Part shown: one piece after another, positions 32,069 to 42,383 of the stretch | How the letters are laid out: each line of letters opens with the position of its first letter | Position numbering within the stretch: position 1 is the stretch's first letter | Source: Stutzerimonas stutzeri KOS6 | GTDB taxonomy: Bacteria; Pseudomonadota; Gammaproteobacteria; Pseudomonadales; Pseudomonadaceae | NCBI RefSeq assembly: GCF_000307775.2 | Contig: NZ_KK020679.1 | Coordinates: 1-64,000, forward strand | DNA: 64,000 nucleotides | Direction: 5' to 3' | Notes under the pieces: model-generated | What the model was told of the DNA's origin: nothing | The model's input: the letters and a program-made list of their open reading frames with translations, nothing else | The model's database searches: none | Position numbers and translations under genes: made by a program

Positions 32069-35000
32069 ATGGCGTTCTTTTCAGCGGCCAGCAAGGCCGA
32101 CTTCCAGCAGCAACTGCAGACCGCACTGGCACAGCACGTAGATCCGCAAATCCTGCCGCAACTGAGCGTCTTCGCCGAGCAGTTCTTCGGCATCGTCGCG
32201 TTGTCCGAACTGACTGAGCGCCGGATGGGCGATCTGGTCGGCTCTACGCTCGCCAGCTGGCGCCTGCTGGAGCGCTTCGACCCGGCCATGCCGGAGGTGC
32301 AGGTGTTCAACCCTGACTACGAGAAGCATGGCTGGCAGTCGACGCACAGCGTGGTCGAGGTGCTGCATCCGGACATGCCGTTCCTGGTCGATTCGGTGCG
32401 CATGGAGCTGACTCGTCGTGGCTACAGCATCCATACGTTGCAGACCAGTGTGCTGCAGGTGCGCCGCGCTGCCGATGGCAGTTTGCTGGAACTGTTGCCC
32501 AAGGACGAGCGGGCGTCCGATAGCCATGCCGAATCGCTGATCTTCGTCGAGATCGATCGCTGTGCGAGCCCGGCTGCGCTGCGCGAGCTCGAGCAGTCCT
32601 TGTTGGGCGTACTGGCTGATGTGCGACAGGTCGTCGGCGATTTCGCGGCCATGAAGGGCATGGCCGAGGGCCTGCAGGCGCGGCTGGAGCGGGTCAGCCT
32701 GCACATCGAAGCCGACGAGCTGGAGGAGATTCGCGACTTCATGCGCTGGCTGGCGGACGATCACTTCACCTTCCTCGGCTACGAGGAGTTTTCCGTCGTG
32801 GAGCAAGCCGACGGAGGACGAATCGCTTATGACGAAAGCTCGCTGTTGGGCCTTTCGCGCAGCATGCGGACCGGGCTGTCCGCTGAGGAACAGGCGCTGA
32901 CCGGTCAGGCCGTCAGCTACCTGCGCGAACCCCTGCTGCTGTCCTTCGCCAAGGCGGCGATGCCCAGCCGCGTACATCGGCCGGCCTATCCGGACTTCGT
33001 GTCGATACGCGAGTTCGACGAGCAGGGGCGGGTGATTCGCGAATGCCGTTTCCTCGGGCTGTTCACATCTTCGGTCTATACGCAGAGCGTCCGGCGCATA
33101 CCGTTCATACGCCGCAAGGTCGAAACCGTGGTGCAGCGTGCCAATTTCGGCAGCTCGGCCCACCTGGCCAAGGAGCTGGTCCAGGTCCTTGAGGTCTTGC
33201 CGCGCGATGAGCTGTTCCAGGCGCCGATCGATGAGCTGTTCGAAAACGCCATCGCCATCGTGCAGATTCAGGAGCGCAACCGGTTGCGCTTGTTCCTGCG
33301 CTTCGACCCGTACCGGCGCTTCTGCTACTGCCTGGTGTACGTGCCACGCGACAGCTACTCGACCGAGACGCGGCTGAAGATCCAGCAGGTCCTGCAGGAA
33401 CGGCTCGAAGCCAGTGATTGCGAATTTTCCACGTACTTCTCCGAGTCGGTGCTGACGCGGGTGCAATTCATCCTGCGCCTGGATCCGAACAAGCCGATGC
33501 AGGTCGACCCGGCGCACCTCGAGCAGGAAGTCCTGCAGGCCTGCCGCACCTGGCAGGACGATTACCAGAGCCTGGTGGTCGAGCGTTTCGGCGAAGCGAG
33601 GGGCACTCATTTGCTCAGCGAGTTTCCCAAGGGCTTTCCAGCCGGCTACCGCGAGCGCTTTTCGCCGCAGTCGGCTACGGTCGACATGCAGCACGTGCTC
33701 GACCTGAGCGCTGAGCGTCCGCTGGTGATGAGCTTCTACCAGCCGATCACGGCGGGGGAGAATCGCCTGCATTGCAAGCTTTACCACATGGACACGCCGC
33801 TGCCGCTGTCGGACATCCTGCCGATCATGGAGAACCTCGGGCTGCGCGTGCTGGGCGAGTTCCCGTTCCGCCTGCGCGACAGGAACGGCCGCGAGTACTG
33901 GATACACGATTTCGCCTTCACCTACGCCGAAGGGTTGGAAATCGACCTACTGGAAATCAACGAAGCACTGCAGGACGCCTTCATTCATATTTATGGCGGG
34001 CTCGCCGAGAACGACGCCTTCAACCGGCTGGTGCTGACCGCCGCGCTGACCTGGCGGGAGGTCGCCTTGCTGCGCGCCTATGCGCGCTACCTCAAGCAGA
34101 TCCGCATGGGCTTCGACCTGGGCTACATCGCCAGCGCGCTGCTCAATCACACCGATATCGCCCGGGAACTGGTACGCCTGTTCAAGATGCGCTTCTACCT
34201 GGCGCGCAAGCTCGGCGAAGATGACCTGGCCGACAAGCAACAGCGCCTGGAGCAGGCAATTCTCAGCGCGCTGGATGAGGTGGCGGTGCTGAATGAAGAC
34301 CGTATCCTGCGGCGTTATCTGGCGCTGATCCAGGCCACCCTGCGCACCAATTTCTATCAGCCGGATGCCAACGGCAAACCCAAGCAGTATTTCAGCTTCA
34401 AGCTCGATCCGCGCTCGATCCCGGAGATGCCGCGGCCGGCGCCGATGTACGAGATCTTCGTCTATTCGCCGCGGGTCGAGGGCGTCCATCTGCGTGGCGG
34501 CAAGGTGGCGCGCGGCGGGTTGCGCTGGTCGGACCGCGAGGAAGATTACCGCACCGAAGTGCTTGGCCTGGTGAAGGCCCAGCAGGTGAAGAATGCGGTC
34601 ATCGTACCCGGTGGCGCCAAGGGCGGCTTCGTTCCGCGCCGGCTGCCCGGCAGCGGGTCGCGCGATGACATCCAGGCCGAAGCCATCGCCTGTTACCGGA
34701 TCTTCATCAGTGGCCTGCTGGATATCACCGACAACCTTCGCGAAGGGCAGGTGGTGCCGCCGGCCAACGTGCTGCGCTACGACGGGGACGATCCTTATCT
34801 GGTCGTCGCTGCCGACAAGGGTACGGCCAGCTTCTCGGACATTGCCAACGGCATCGCCGCCGAATACGACTTCTGGCTTGGCGATGCGTTCGCGTCCGGT
34901 GGCTCGGCCGGTTACGACCACAAGAAGATGGGCATCACCGCGCGTGGCGCCTGGGTCTCGGTGCAACGGCACTTCCGTGAACGCGGTATCAACGTGCAGA

Positions 35001-36919
35001 CCGATGTCATCAGCGTGATCGGCATCGGCGATATGGCTGGCGACGTGTTCGGCAATGGCCTGCTGATGTCCGAAACCTTGCAACTGGTGGCCGCGTTCAA
35101 CCACCTGCATATTTTCATCGATCCCAACCCCGACCCCGCACGCAGTTTCGTCGAGCGCAAGCGCCTGTTCGAATTGCCGCGTTCGTCCTGGACCGATTAC
35201 GACGCCTCACTGATATCGGAGGGGGGCGGTATCTTTCCGCGCTCGGCCAAGCGGATCGTGATCACGGCGCAAATGAAGCAGCGTTTCGCCATCGAGGCGG
35301 ATCAGTTGACCCCCGCCGAGCTGATCAACGCGCTGCTCAAGGCGCCTGTCGATCTGCTGTGGAATGGCGGCATCGGCACCTATGTCAAGAGCAGTAGCGA
35401 GAGTCATGCCGAGGTCGGTGACAAGGCCAACGACGCGGTACGGGTCAACGGCAACGAACTGCGAGCCCAGGTCGTGGGCGAGGGTGGCAACCTCGGCATG
35501 ACCCAGCTGGGGCGGGTCGAATATGCGTTGCATGGTGGCTCGAGCAATACCGACTTCATCGACAACGCAGGCGGGGTCGACTGTTCCGATCACGAAGTGA
35601 ACATCAAGATCCTGCTCAACGAAGTGGTCAGTGCCGGCGACATGACGGCCAAGCAACGCAATCAGCTGCTGTTCGATATGACCGATGCAGTCGCCGAGCT
35701 GGTGCTGCAGAACAACTACAAGCAGACCCAGGCGCTGTCCCAGGCTCAGCATCGCTCGCGGGAGCGGGCCGGTGAGTACGTCAGGCTGATCAATGCGTTG
35801 GAAGCCGCAGGGCAGCTCGATCGGGCGCTGGAGTTCCTGCCATCCGACGAGGCGCTGGCCGAGCGAGCCAATGTCGGCAAGGGACTTACCCGGCCTGAGC
35901 TGTCGGTGCTGATTTCCTATAGCAAGATCGAGCTCAAGAGGGCACTGCTGGATTCACGTGTGCCGGACGACGCCTACCTTGCGCGGGAGATGGAAAGTGC
36001 CTTCCCGCAGCTGCTGGCCGAGCGCTTTCACGATGCCATGCTGCAGCACCGCCTCAGGCGCGAAATCGTCAGCACGCAGATCGCCAACGACCTGGTCAAT
36101 AACATGGGCATCACCTTCGTTCAGCGCCTGAACGAAGCGACCGGCATGAGTGCGGCGAATGTTGCCGGAGCCTACGTCATCGTGCGTGACATTTTCCATC
36201 TGCCGCACTGGTTCCGCCAGATCGAGGCGCTGGATTACAAGGTTCCGGCAGACCTTCAGCTGGGCCTGATGGATGAACTGATGCGCCTTGGCCGGCGTGC
36301 CACGCGCTGGTTCCTGCGCAATCGCCGCAGCGAACTGGATGCCGCGCGTGACGTTGCGCATTTCGGGCCGCGTGTCGCAGCACTGGGACTCAAGCTGGAC
36401 GAGCTGTTGCAGGGAGCGACGCGTGATCGTTGGCAGGAACGCTACAAGCGTTACACCGAAGCGGGCGTGCCGGAGTTGCTGGCCCGTATGGTGGCTGGCA
36501 CCAGCCATTTGTACACGCTGTTACCGATTCTCGAGGCGGCGGACGAGACCGGTCAGGTTCCGGCCCAGGTTGCGGCGGCCTACTTCGCGGTGGGTGGCGC
36601 ATTGGAGTTGCCCTGGTATCTGCATCAGCTCACCACGCTGCCCGTGGCCAACAACTGGCAGGCGCTTGCGCGCGAAGGCTTCCGCGACGATCTGGACCTG
36701 CAACAGCGCAGCATCACGGTGTCGGTGCTGCAGATGGAAAACGGGCCCGAGCCGATCAGCGAGCGAGTCGACGCCTGGCTGGCCCAGCATCCGGTGCCGC
36801 TGGAGCGGTGGCGGTCGATGTTGGCGGAGCTGCGCGCAGCCAGCGGCAATGACTACGCGATATACGCCGTTGCCAGCCGGGAGTTGCAGGGACTGGCGCA
36901 ATCGGTAGGGCATGGTTGA
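32069..36919 (+). CDS. gdhB: NAD-specific glutamate dehydrogenase, large (180 kDa) class
   Basis: Catabolic glutamate dehydrogenase converting glutamate to 2-oxoglutarate and ammonium with NAD. At 1616 residues it belongs to the large class known from Pseudomonas and Streptomyces, with a long N-terminal regulatory part containing ACT-like regions. The catalytic core includes GGKVARGGLRWSDREEDYRT and NAVIVPGGAKGGFV, and the nucleotide-binding region includes VISVIGIGDMAGDVFGNGLL. The C-terminal ~400 residues are helical. CGGAG lies just upstream of the ATG. It stands alone. A functional link is clear: PxpABC produces glutamate from 5-oxoproline, which this enzyme can degrade. Confidence 0.97.
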   Translation: MAFFSAASKADFQQQLQTALAQHVDPQILPQLSVFAEQFFGIVALSELTERRMGDLVGSTLASWRLLERFDPAMPEVQVFNPDYEKHGWQSTHSVVEVLHPDMPFLVDSVRMELTRRGYSIHTLQTSVLQVRRAADGSLLELLPKDERASDSHAESLIFVEIDRCASPAALRELEQSLLGVLADVRQVVGDFAAMKGMAEGLQARLERVSLHIEADELEEIRDFMRWLADDHFTFLGYEEFSVVEQADGGRIAYDESSLLGLSRSMRTGLSAEEQALTGQAVSYLREPLLLSFAKAAMPSRVHRPAYPDFVSIREFDEQGRVIRECRFLGLFTSSVYTQSVRRIPFIRRKVETVVQRANFGSSAHLAKELVQVLEVLPRDELFQAPIDELFENAIAIVQIQERNRLRLFLRFDPYRRFCYCLVYVPRDSYSTETRLKIQQVLQERLEASDCEFSTYFSESVLTRVQFILRLDPNKPMQVDPAHLEQEVLQACRTWQDDYQSLVVERFGEARGTHLLSEFPKGFPAGYRERFSPQSATVDMQHVLDLSAERPLVMSFYQPITAGENRLHCKLYHMDTPLPLSDILPIMENLGLRVLGEFPFRLRDRNGREYWIHDFAFTYAEGLEIDLLEINEALQDAFIHIYGGLAENDAFNRLVLTAALTWREVALLRAYARYLKQIRMGFDLGYIASALLNHTDIARELVRLFKMRFYLARKLGEDDLADKQQRLEQAILSALDEVAVLNEDRILRRYLALIQATLRTNFYQPDANGKPKQYFSFKLDPRSIPEMPRPAPMYEIFVYSPRVEGVHLRGGKVARGGLRWSDREEDYRTEVLGLVKAQQVKNAVIVPGGAKGGFVPRRLPGSGSRDDIQAEAIACYRIFISGLLDITDNLREGQVVPPANVLRYDGDDPYLVVAADKGTASFSDIANGIAAEYDFWLGDAFASGGSAGYDHKKMGITARGAWVSVQRHFRERGINVQTDVISVIGIGDMAGDVFGNGLLMSETLQLVAAFNHLHIFIDPNPDPARSFVERKRLFELPRSSWTDYDASLISEGGGIFPRSAKRIVITAQMKQRFAIEADQLTPAELINALLKAPVDLLWNGGIGTYVKSSSESHAEVGDKANDAVRVNGNELRAQVVGEGGNLGMTQLGRVEYALHGGSSNTDFIDNAGGVDCSDHEVNIKILLNEVVSAGDMTAKQRNQLLFDMTDAVAELVLQNNYKQTQALSQAQHRSRERAGEYVRLINALEAAGQLDRALEFLPSDEALAERANVGKGLTRPELSVLISYSKIELKRALLDSRVPDDAYLAREMESAFPQLLAERFHDAMLQHRLRREIVSTQIANDLVNNMGITFVQRLNEATGMSAANVAGAYVIVRDIFHLPHWFRQIEALDYKVPADLQLGLMDELMRLGRRATRWFLRNRRSELDAARDVAHFGPRVAALGLKLDELLQGATRDRWQERYKRYTEAGVPELLARMVAGTSHLYTLLPILEAADETGQVPAQVAAAYFAVGGALELPWYLHQLTTLPVANNWQALAREGFRDDLDLQQRSITVSVLQMENGPEPISERVDAWLAQHPVPLERWRSMLAELRAASGNDYAIYAVASRELQGLAQSVGHG

Positions 36920-37056
36920 AGGAACACTGGCCCAGAGGCGCCCTGCGGACGGCCTGTTCGCAGGGCTTTGGCCTGGGGGTGACGGATCGTCCAGCGCCGC
37001 TGTGCGCTACAGGCCGATGCGCATCAATCAGCGTGACGAGGGGTATGACGGAAATA

Positions 37057-37971
37057 TCAGCCTTGCGCGGGCATGCCAATCTTGAAACGCGTGATCCGTG
37101 GCAGCTCACGCAGGTAGCGAACCAGGTCCGGCGCGCCTGCCAACTTCAGGCCCTCGCCAATGGCATTGGCAGTGGGATTGCGCTTCTCCAGCAACAGCAG
37201 CTCCGCATTGTTGCTGTCGCGCAGCAACGTCAAGCGCGCATAGGGCACTTGGCTGTCGAGAAGCAGTGCCATGAATCCACGGTCGCTCCACGCTTGCGCC
37301 GGCAGGGTCAGCGCATGATATTCCGCGTCCAGCGCCTGAACGCCGGAGCGGTCCAGGCGATAGTCGGTCAGGTTGGCGGAAAGCATCACTTCCAGGCCCC
37401 GCAGGCGAGCATAGGCGACGGCGCAGGCGAAGGCTTCGGTATGGTGGTCGCCCGCCCAATAGAACCGTTCGCCTAGCCAACTGGCCTGGCGGACCTCAAT
37501 CGGCATGCCCTTGTCAAAGCCCGGCAAGGCGGTGCCGAGGGCGCGGGCGAAGTCCTTGTAGCTGATGATCCGAATTTGCCGGCAGGCTGGCGTCGCAGCG
37601 AAGGCTTCGAAGGTCGAGTAGCTGACGCTGCCGTTGTGCTGGCCACCAAGGCCGCCAATCTGGCGCAGGTCAAGCTGCAACTGCAGGCGATCCTTGCTGA
37701 ACAGGCGGGTCAGCGCCGCATGTGCGCGGGCCTTGTCTTCCTGCAGCGGGCCGGAGAGTGCGCTGCGTGGAAGCTCCAGCAGGCGCTGCAGGCAGGGACC
37801 ATCATTCCAGAAGATGCTTGGTTCGGGCTCTGCCAGGCGGGTGAACGGCAGTTGCAGACTGCTGGCGCGCTCCTGCACCGAAGACAAGGCTTTGGAACGC
37901 ATGCCGAGGCGTTGCGCAAGTCTTGCAATGTGAGATGTCAGTGAAGGCATGGGCTCGGGCCGGCTCATCAT
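37057..37971 (-). CDS. Conserved protein of unknown function
   Basis: A protein of 304 residues without signal peptide or clear membrane helix. It has conserved-looking stretches (IFWNDGPCLQRLLELPRS, NGSVSYSTFEAF, WAGDHHTEAFACAVAYARLR), including a His-rich GDHHTEAFA segment that could bind a ligand or metal. I associate it loosely with a Pseudomonas family called DUF6685, with low certainty. Start taken at 37971 (MMSRPEPMPS); the ATG at 37950 is also possible. It lies between gdhB and a DUF2835 gene, convergent with gdhB. Confidence 0.8.
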   Translation of the reverse strand: MMSRPEPMPSLTSHIARLAQRLGMRSKALSSVQERASSLQLPFTRLAEPEPSIFWNDGPCLQRLLELPRSALSGPLQEDKARAHAALTRLFSKDRLQLQLDLRQIGGLGGQHNGSVSYSTFEAFAATPACRQIRIISYKDFARALGTALPGFDKGMPIEVRQASWLGERFYWAGDHHTEAFACAVAYARLRGLEVMLSANLTDYRLDRSGVQALDAEYHALTLPAQAWSDRGFMALLLDSQVPYARLTLLRDSNNAELLLLEKRNPTANAIGEGLKLAGAPDLVRYLRELPRITRFKIGMPAQG

Positions 37972-38129
37972 GATGCTTGAGCTCTCGGGGCAGGGGCCGA
38001 AGTGTGGCAGACCAGCGCCTTTTGCGCACGGGCTTTGCGCTGTCCTTGCGGCCACGCCGCGTAGCAGGCCGGGCCGATCATTGCGAATCGATGTGGCAAT
38101 ATCGCCGTATAGATCACTGAGGAGCCTCC

Positions 38130-38351
38130 ATGCCGAACCTGGTGCTGGATATCGCGTTGTCCGCCGAGCGGATGAAGGCCGTTTATCAGGGCCATGCGAA
38201 TCGAATTCTGGTTCGCAGCCGCGACGGCACGCGAGTCAGCTTGCCTGCGCATCACCTGCGTCCGTTTCTGACCCATGAAGGCATATATGGTTCCTTCGAG
38301 CTGGAATTTGCCGAGCACGGTCAATTGCTGCGCCTGCGACGTCTTGGTTAG
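38130..38351 (+). CDS. DUF2835 family protein
   Basis: A 73-residue cytoplasmic protein fitting DUF2835, a small family of unknown function in gammaproteobacteria. Diagnostic are ILVRSRDGTRVSLPAHHLRP and FLTHEGIYGSFELEF. GAGGAG lies eight bases before the ATG. It precedes pyrD by about 100 bases on the same strand. Confidence 0.88.
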   Translation: MPNLVLDIALSAERMKAVYQGHANRILVRSRDGTRVSLPAHHLRPFLTHEGIYGSFELEFAEHGQLLRLRRLG

Positions 38352-38458
38352 ACAGGTTTACGCTTGCGGCAATGTGGTTTTCATGGCATCCGCCGGCCGC
38401 TTAAGCCACCTTGGGCTGCTATACTTCGCGTCCACATTTACCGAGACTTAGGCTGCGT

Positions 38459-39490
38459 ATGTATAACCTGGCCCGCCAGCTGTTGTTCAAGCTATCCCCG
38501 GAAACTTCCCATGAGCTTTCCCTCGAGCTGATTGGCGCTGGTGGCCGTCTGGGGCTCAACGCAATGCTGAGCAAGTCACCGGCAAGCTTGCCGGTGCGGG
38601 TCATGGGGCTGGATTTCCCCAACCCGGTGGGGTTGGCTGCCGGGCTGGACAAGAACGGCGAGGCGATCCGCGGCCTGTCGCAGCTGGGGTTCGGTTTCAT
38701 CGAAGTGGGCACCGTCACACCGCGTCCGCAGCCCGGCAACCCGAAACCCCGGATATTCCGCTTGCCCGAGGCCGAAGCGATCATCAACCGCATGGGGTTC
38801 AACAACCATGGCGTCGATGCCTTGCTGGCGCGGGTCGAGGCAGCCCGGTTCAAGGGCATATTGGGTATCAACATCGGCAAGAATTTCGATACCCCGGTCG
38901 AGCGCGCCGAGGACGACTACCTGCTGTGTCTGGACAAGGTCTATCACCACGCCAGCTACGTCACCGTGAATGTCAGCTCGCCCAACACACCGGGCCTGCG
39001 TAGCCTGCAGTTCGGTGATTCACTCAAGCAGTTGCTGGAGGCGCTGCGTCTGCGGCGGGAGGATCTCGAACTCATGCACGGCAAGCGCGTGCCGCTGGCG
39101 ATCAAGATTGCTCCTGACATGACAGACGAGGAAACCGCACTGGTAGGCGAGGCGGTTTTCCAGGCGGGTATGGACGCGATCATCGCCACCAATACCACCT
39201 TGGGGCGTGAAGGGGTCGTTGGCCTGGCTCATGCCGAAGAGGCGGGTGGGCTGTCCGGTGCGCCGGTGCGGGACAAGAGTACTCATACGGTCCGGGTGCT
39301 GGCGCAGACGCTCGGTGGACGTTTGCCGATCATCGCCGTGGGCGGCATCACCGAAGGTCGCCACGCGGCCGAGAAGATCGAGGCGGGTGCCAGTCTGGTT
39401 CAGCTTTATTCAGGATTCATCTACAAGGGGCCGGCGCTCATCGGCGAGGCGGTGGATGCCATTGCTGCCTTGCGTTCCCAGACACGCTGA
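38459..39490 (+). CDS. pyrD: Dihydroorotate dehydrogenase (quinone), class 2
   Basis: Oxidises dihydroorotate to orotate with quinone at the inner membrane (pyrimidine synthesis). The 343-residue protein is full length for class 2. The N-terminal helices for membrane contact are present ([20 protein letters not shown]), followed by [36 protein letters not shown], the catalytic serine region [16 protein letters not shown] and the FMN phosphate site GGI...[16 protein letters not shown]. Start at 38459, excluding 16 unrelated upstream codons. Confidence 0.97.
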   Translation: MYNLARQLLFKLSPETSHELSLELIGAGGRLGLNAMLSKSPASLPVRVMGLDFPNPVGLAAGLDKNGEAIRGLSQLGFGFIEVGTVTPRPQPGNPKPRIFRLPEAEAIINRMGFNNHGVDALLARVEAARFKGILGINIGKNFDTPVERAEDDYLLCLDKVYHHASYVTVNVSSPNTPGLRSLQFGDSLKQLLEALRLRREDLELMHGKRVPLAIKIAPDMTDEETALVGEAVFQAGMDAIIATNTTLGREGVVGLAHAEEAGGLSGAPVRDKSTHTVRVLAQTLGGRLPIIAVGGITEGRHAAEKIEAGASLVQLYSGFIYKGPALIGEAVDAIAALRSQTR

Positions 39491-39499
39491 TTGCCAGGA

Positions 39500-39521
39500 T
39501 GGGGCTCCGTCTGGAGCCCCA
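39500..39521 (+). terminator. Hairpin after pyrD
   Basis: TGGGGCTCC-gtct-GGAGCCCCA forms a perfect 9-bp stem ten bases after the pyrD stop and before the convergent rmf gene. There is no T-tract, so its terminator function is tentative. Confidence 0.5.
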
Positions 39522-39580
39522 GGGCTTCTAGCCCGCCGCCCGGGTAGGGCAAGCCTTTTCAAGTCGGGTGGTTCGGTAAA

Positions 39581-39796
39581 TCAGCCGACTGCGTGAAGTT
39601 CGTTGAGTCGATGCAGACCGGCCGTGCCGGTCAGTCCATCCCAGTTGTCGCCGCGACCCTCCCGCCAGCCGTTGATCCAGGCTTGACGAACAGTGGGATG
39701 GGAAAAAGGACAGAGGTCGCGAGATTTGCCATGTATGCCGTGTTGATAACCGCGCAGGAATGCTCGTTCCATCGGATCACGCTTGAGTCTTCTCAT
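39581..39796 (-). CDS. rmf: Ribosome modulation factor
   Basis: Small basic protein of 71 residues that converts 70S ribosomes to inactive 100S dimers in stationary phase. The family pattern is clear: MRRLKRDPMERAFLRGYQHG, then CPFSHPTVRQAWINGWREGR. GAGGGC precedes the ATG. It lies between pyrD and rlmKL, its usual place in Pseudomonas. The C-terminal tail is longer than that of E. coli RMF. Confidence 0.96.
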   Translation of the reverse strand: MRRLKRDPMERAFLRGYQHGIHGKSRDLCPFSHPTVRQAWINGWREGRGDNWDGLTGTAGLHRLNELHAVG

Positions 39797-40156
39797 TGGG
39801 TATTGCCCTCAGTGGTTGACTGGTGTTCCTGTGGCCTCATGGCGAGACCGGGGCAGATAGGCTGCCAGTGAAGCGCGCTGCCGGCGTGGCGCGCTTCGCC
39901 GACACCATTGCGGTGCCGGCCTGAGAAGAGTTCTAACGCAATGCCGAAGAGGCTGGAATGATCGTTTTGTCATAAGCAGGTAACGATTCTATGGTTCTAC
40001 CCATAAGCCGGAGAATGCGAGGCGTGTGAAGTGTGGCCACGGGCCGCTTCTACATCCATTCCTGCCGCCGACTTCGTATCATTATTTTTAATTTCTTTGC
40101 TGGGCTTGTTCCGACGAAAGGGTCGCAGCAGTCCGAAGCATCTTTCTGGAAACGCT
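39797..40156. other. Divergent rmf-rlmKL intergenic region with tandem hairpins
   Basis: No gene is supported here. Two adjacent hairpins are present: GAAGCGCGC / GCGCGCTTC (39870-39897, perfect 9-bp stem) and GCCGaCACC / GGTGcCGGC (about 39898-39920, one mismatch). Neither has a T-tract, and both lie before divergent genes, so they are more likely leader structure of the rmf transcript than terminators. Both promoters must be in this region. Confidence 0.45.
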
Positions 40157-42334
40157 ATGACCGACCGCCATGAACTGATCCTCACCTGTCCCAAGGGGCT
40201 CGAAGGCCTGCTGCTCGAGGAAGCCACCGCGCTGGGACTGGAGCAGGGGCGTGAGCAGACTTCCGCGATCCGCGGATACGGGGCTCTGGAAGTGGCGTAC
40301 CGCCTGTGTTTGTGGTCGCGCCTGGCAAACCGAGTGCTGCTGGTCATAAGCCGGTTTCCAACGACGGATGCCGAGACGCTCTATCAAGGTGTGCATGCTG
40401 TCGATTGGGCCGATCACATGCAGCCCGCTGGCAGCCTGGCTGTGGAGTTCAGCGGGCGCGGCTCGGGTATCGACAACACGCATTTCGGTGCGCTCAAGGT
40501 CAAGGACGCCATTGTCGATCGCCTGCGCACCGCCTCTGGCGAGCGGCCGAGCATCGACAAGGTCGATCCGGATCTGCGCGTGCACCTGCGCCTCGACAAG
40601 GGGCAGGCGGTGCTCTCGCTGGACCTGTCCGGGCACAGCCTGCATCAGCGTGGCTACCGGCTGCAGCAGGGTGCGGCGCCGTTGAAGGAAAATCTTGCCG
40701 CAGCGATTCTGATTCGTGCCGGCTGGCCGCGTATCGCTGCTGCGGGTGGTGCGCTGACCGACCCCATGTGCGGCGTGGGCACCTTTCTCGTGGAAGGCGC
40801 GATGATGGCGGCGGATATCGCACCGAACCTGAGACGTGAGCGCTGGGGTTTCAGCGGTTGGCTAGGCCATGTGCCGGCCCTGTGGAGTCGCCTGCATGGC
40901 GAAGCGCAGGCTCGGGCGGAAGCCGGGCTGGCCAGGCCCCCGTTATGGATTCGCGGCTATGAGGCCGATCCCCGTCTGATCCAGCCTGGGCGCAACAACA
41001 TCGAGCGCGCCGGGCTGGCGAACTGGATTCGTATCTACCAGGGCGACGTGGGAAGCTTCGAGCCGCGTCCGGACCAGAACCAGAAGGGCCTGGTCGTCTG
41101 CAATCCACCCTACGGTGAACGCCTGGGCGATGAGGCCAGCCTTCTCTATCTCTACCAGAATCTTGGCGAGCGCCTGCGACAGGCCTGCCTCGGTTGGGAA
41201 GCGGCCGTGTTTACCGCCGCGCCCGATCTCGGCAAGCGCATGGGCATCCGCAGCCACAAGCAGTACGCATTCTGGAACGGCGCCTTGCCGTGCAAGCTGC
41301 TGTTGATCAAGGTCGAGTTGGACCAGTTCGTGACCGGCCAGCGCGTCTGTGCGACTGACACGGCGGAGCAGCACGTTGCCGTGGAGCAGGCGCGCCTGAG
41401 CGAAGGCGGGCAAATGTTCGCGAACCGTCTGCAGAAGAATCTGCGCCTGCTCGGCAAGTGGGCCCGGCGCGAAGGCATCGAGTGCTATCGACTGTACGAT
41501 GCCGACATGCCGGAATATGCGCTTGCCGTGGACCTGTATCGCGACTGGGTGCACGTGCAGGAGTATGCTCCGCCACGTTCCATCGACCCGGAAAAGGCCC
41601 AGGCTCGTCTGCTCGATGCACTGGTCGCCATACCGCAGGCACTGGGTATTCCGCGCGACAGGGTGGTGGTCAAGCGGCGCGAACGTCAGACGGGGACGCG
41701 TCAGTATGAGCGCCAGGCGTCTCAGGGGCAGTTTCTCGAGGTAAGCGAAGGCGGCGTCAAGCTGCTGGTCAATCTCACCGATTACCTGGATACCGGCCTG
41801 TTTCTGGATCACCGGCCGCTGCGTTTGCGTATCCAGCGCGAAGCAGCCGGCAAGCGTTTTCTCAATCTGTTCTGCTATACCGCCACCGCAACGGTGCATG
41901 CGGCCAAGGGCGGTGCGCGCAGCACCACCAGTGTCGACCTGTCGAAAACCTATCTCGACTGGGCGCGCCGCAATCTGTCGCTCAACGGGTTCTCGGATCG
42001 CCAGCGGTTGGAGCAGGGTGATGTGATGGCGTGGCTGGAGGAGGATCGTGGCGAATACGACCTGATCTTCATCGACCCGCCGACCTTTTCCAACTCCAAG
42101 CGCATGGAGGGCGTATTCGATGTGCAGCGGGATCACTTGGCCCTGCTCGATCTGGCCATGGCGAGGCTGGCGCCGGGCGGCACATTGTACTTCTCTAACA
42201 ACTTCCGCAAATTCGTGCTGGATGCGAGTCTGAGTGATCGCTATGCCGTCGAGGAGATCACGCCGACGACTCTGGACGAGGACTTCCGGCGCAACCCGCG
42301 CATTCACCGCGCCTGGAGGTTGCAGGCGCGCTGA
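40157..42334 (+). CDS. rlmKL: 23S rRNA m2G2445/m7G2069 methyltransferase, fused RlmK-RlmL
   Basis: A 725-residue bifunctional rRNA methyltransferase. An N-terminal THUMP domain (about residues 45-155) is followed by the RlmL domain with DPMCGVGTFLVEGAM and the catalytic NPPYGERLG. The C-terminal RlmK domain has FLNLFCYTATATVHAAKGGA and FIDPPTFSNS. It modifies 23S rRNA during 50S assembly. Start at 40157 (MTDRHELILTCPKGLEG) is the family's usual N-terminus. Confidence 0.96.
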   Translation: MTDRHELILTCPKGLEGLLLEEATALGLEQGREQTSAIRGYGALEVAYRLCLWSRLANRVLLVISRFPTTDAETLYQGVHAVDWADHMQPAGSLAVEFSGRGSGIDNTHFGALKVKDAIVDRLRTASGERPSIDKVDPDLRVHLRLDKGQAVLSLDLSGHSLHQRGYRLQQGAAPLKENLAAAILIRAGWPRIAAAGGALTDPMCGVGTFLVEGAMMAADIAPNLRRERWGFSGWLGHVPALWSRLHGEAQARAEAGLARPPLWIRGYEADPRLIQPGRNNIERAGLANWIRIYQGDVGSFEPRPDQNQKGLVVCNPPYGERLGDEASLLYLYQNLGERLRQACLGWEAAVFTAAPDLGKRMGIRSHKQYAFWNGALPCKLLLIKVELDQFVTGQRVCATDTAEQHVAVEQARLSEGGQMFANRLQKNLRLLGKWARREGIECYRLYDADMPEYALAVDLYRDWVHVQEYAPPRSIDPEKAQARLLDALVAIPQALGIPRDRVVVKRRERQTGTRQYERQASQGQFLEVSEGGVKLLVNLTDYLDTGLFLDHRPLRLRIQREAAGKRFLNLFCYTATATVHAAKGGARSTTSVDLSKTYLDWARRNLSLNGFSDRQRLEQGDVMAWLEEDRGEYDLIFIDPPTFSNSKRMEGVFDVQRDHLALLDLAMARLAPGGTLYFSNNFRKFVLDASLSDRYAVEEITPTTLDEDFRRNPRIHRAWRLQAR

Positions 42335-42351
42335 GGCCTCGTATGGCGCCA

Positions 42352-42375
42352 AGGGCAGGCCTTGCGGCCTGCCCT
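42352..42375. terminator. Bidirectional hairpin between rlmKL and dacB
   Basis: AGGGCAGGCC-ttgc-GGCCTGCCCT is a perfect 10-bp stem midway between the two convergent stop codons. No T-tract is present on either side, so any terminator activity would rest on the stem alone. Confidence 0.55.
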
Positions 42376-42383
42376 ATCCGCGG

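Noticed and set aside
32081..33907. Long open frame of 608 codons antisense to gdhB
   Set aside because: It mirrors the third-position GC bias of gdhB, has no ribosome site or domain, and contains the repetitive Gln/Arg/Leu-rich composition typical of antisense frames in high-GC genes.
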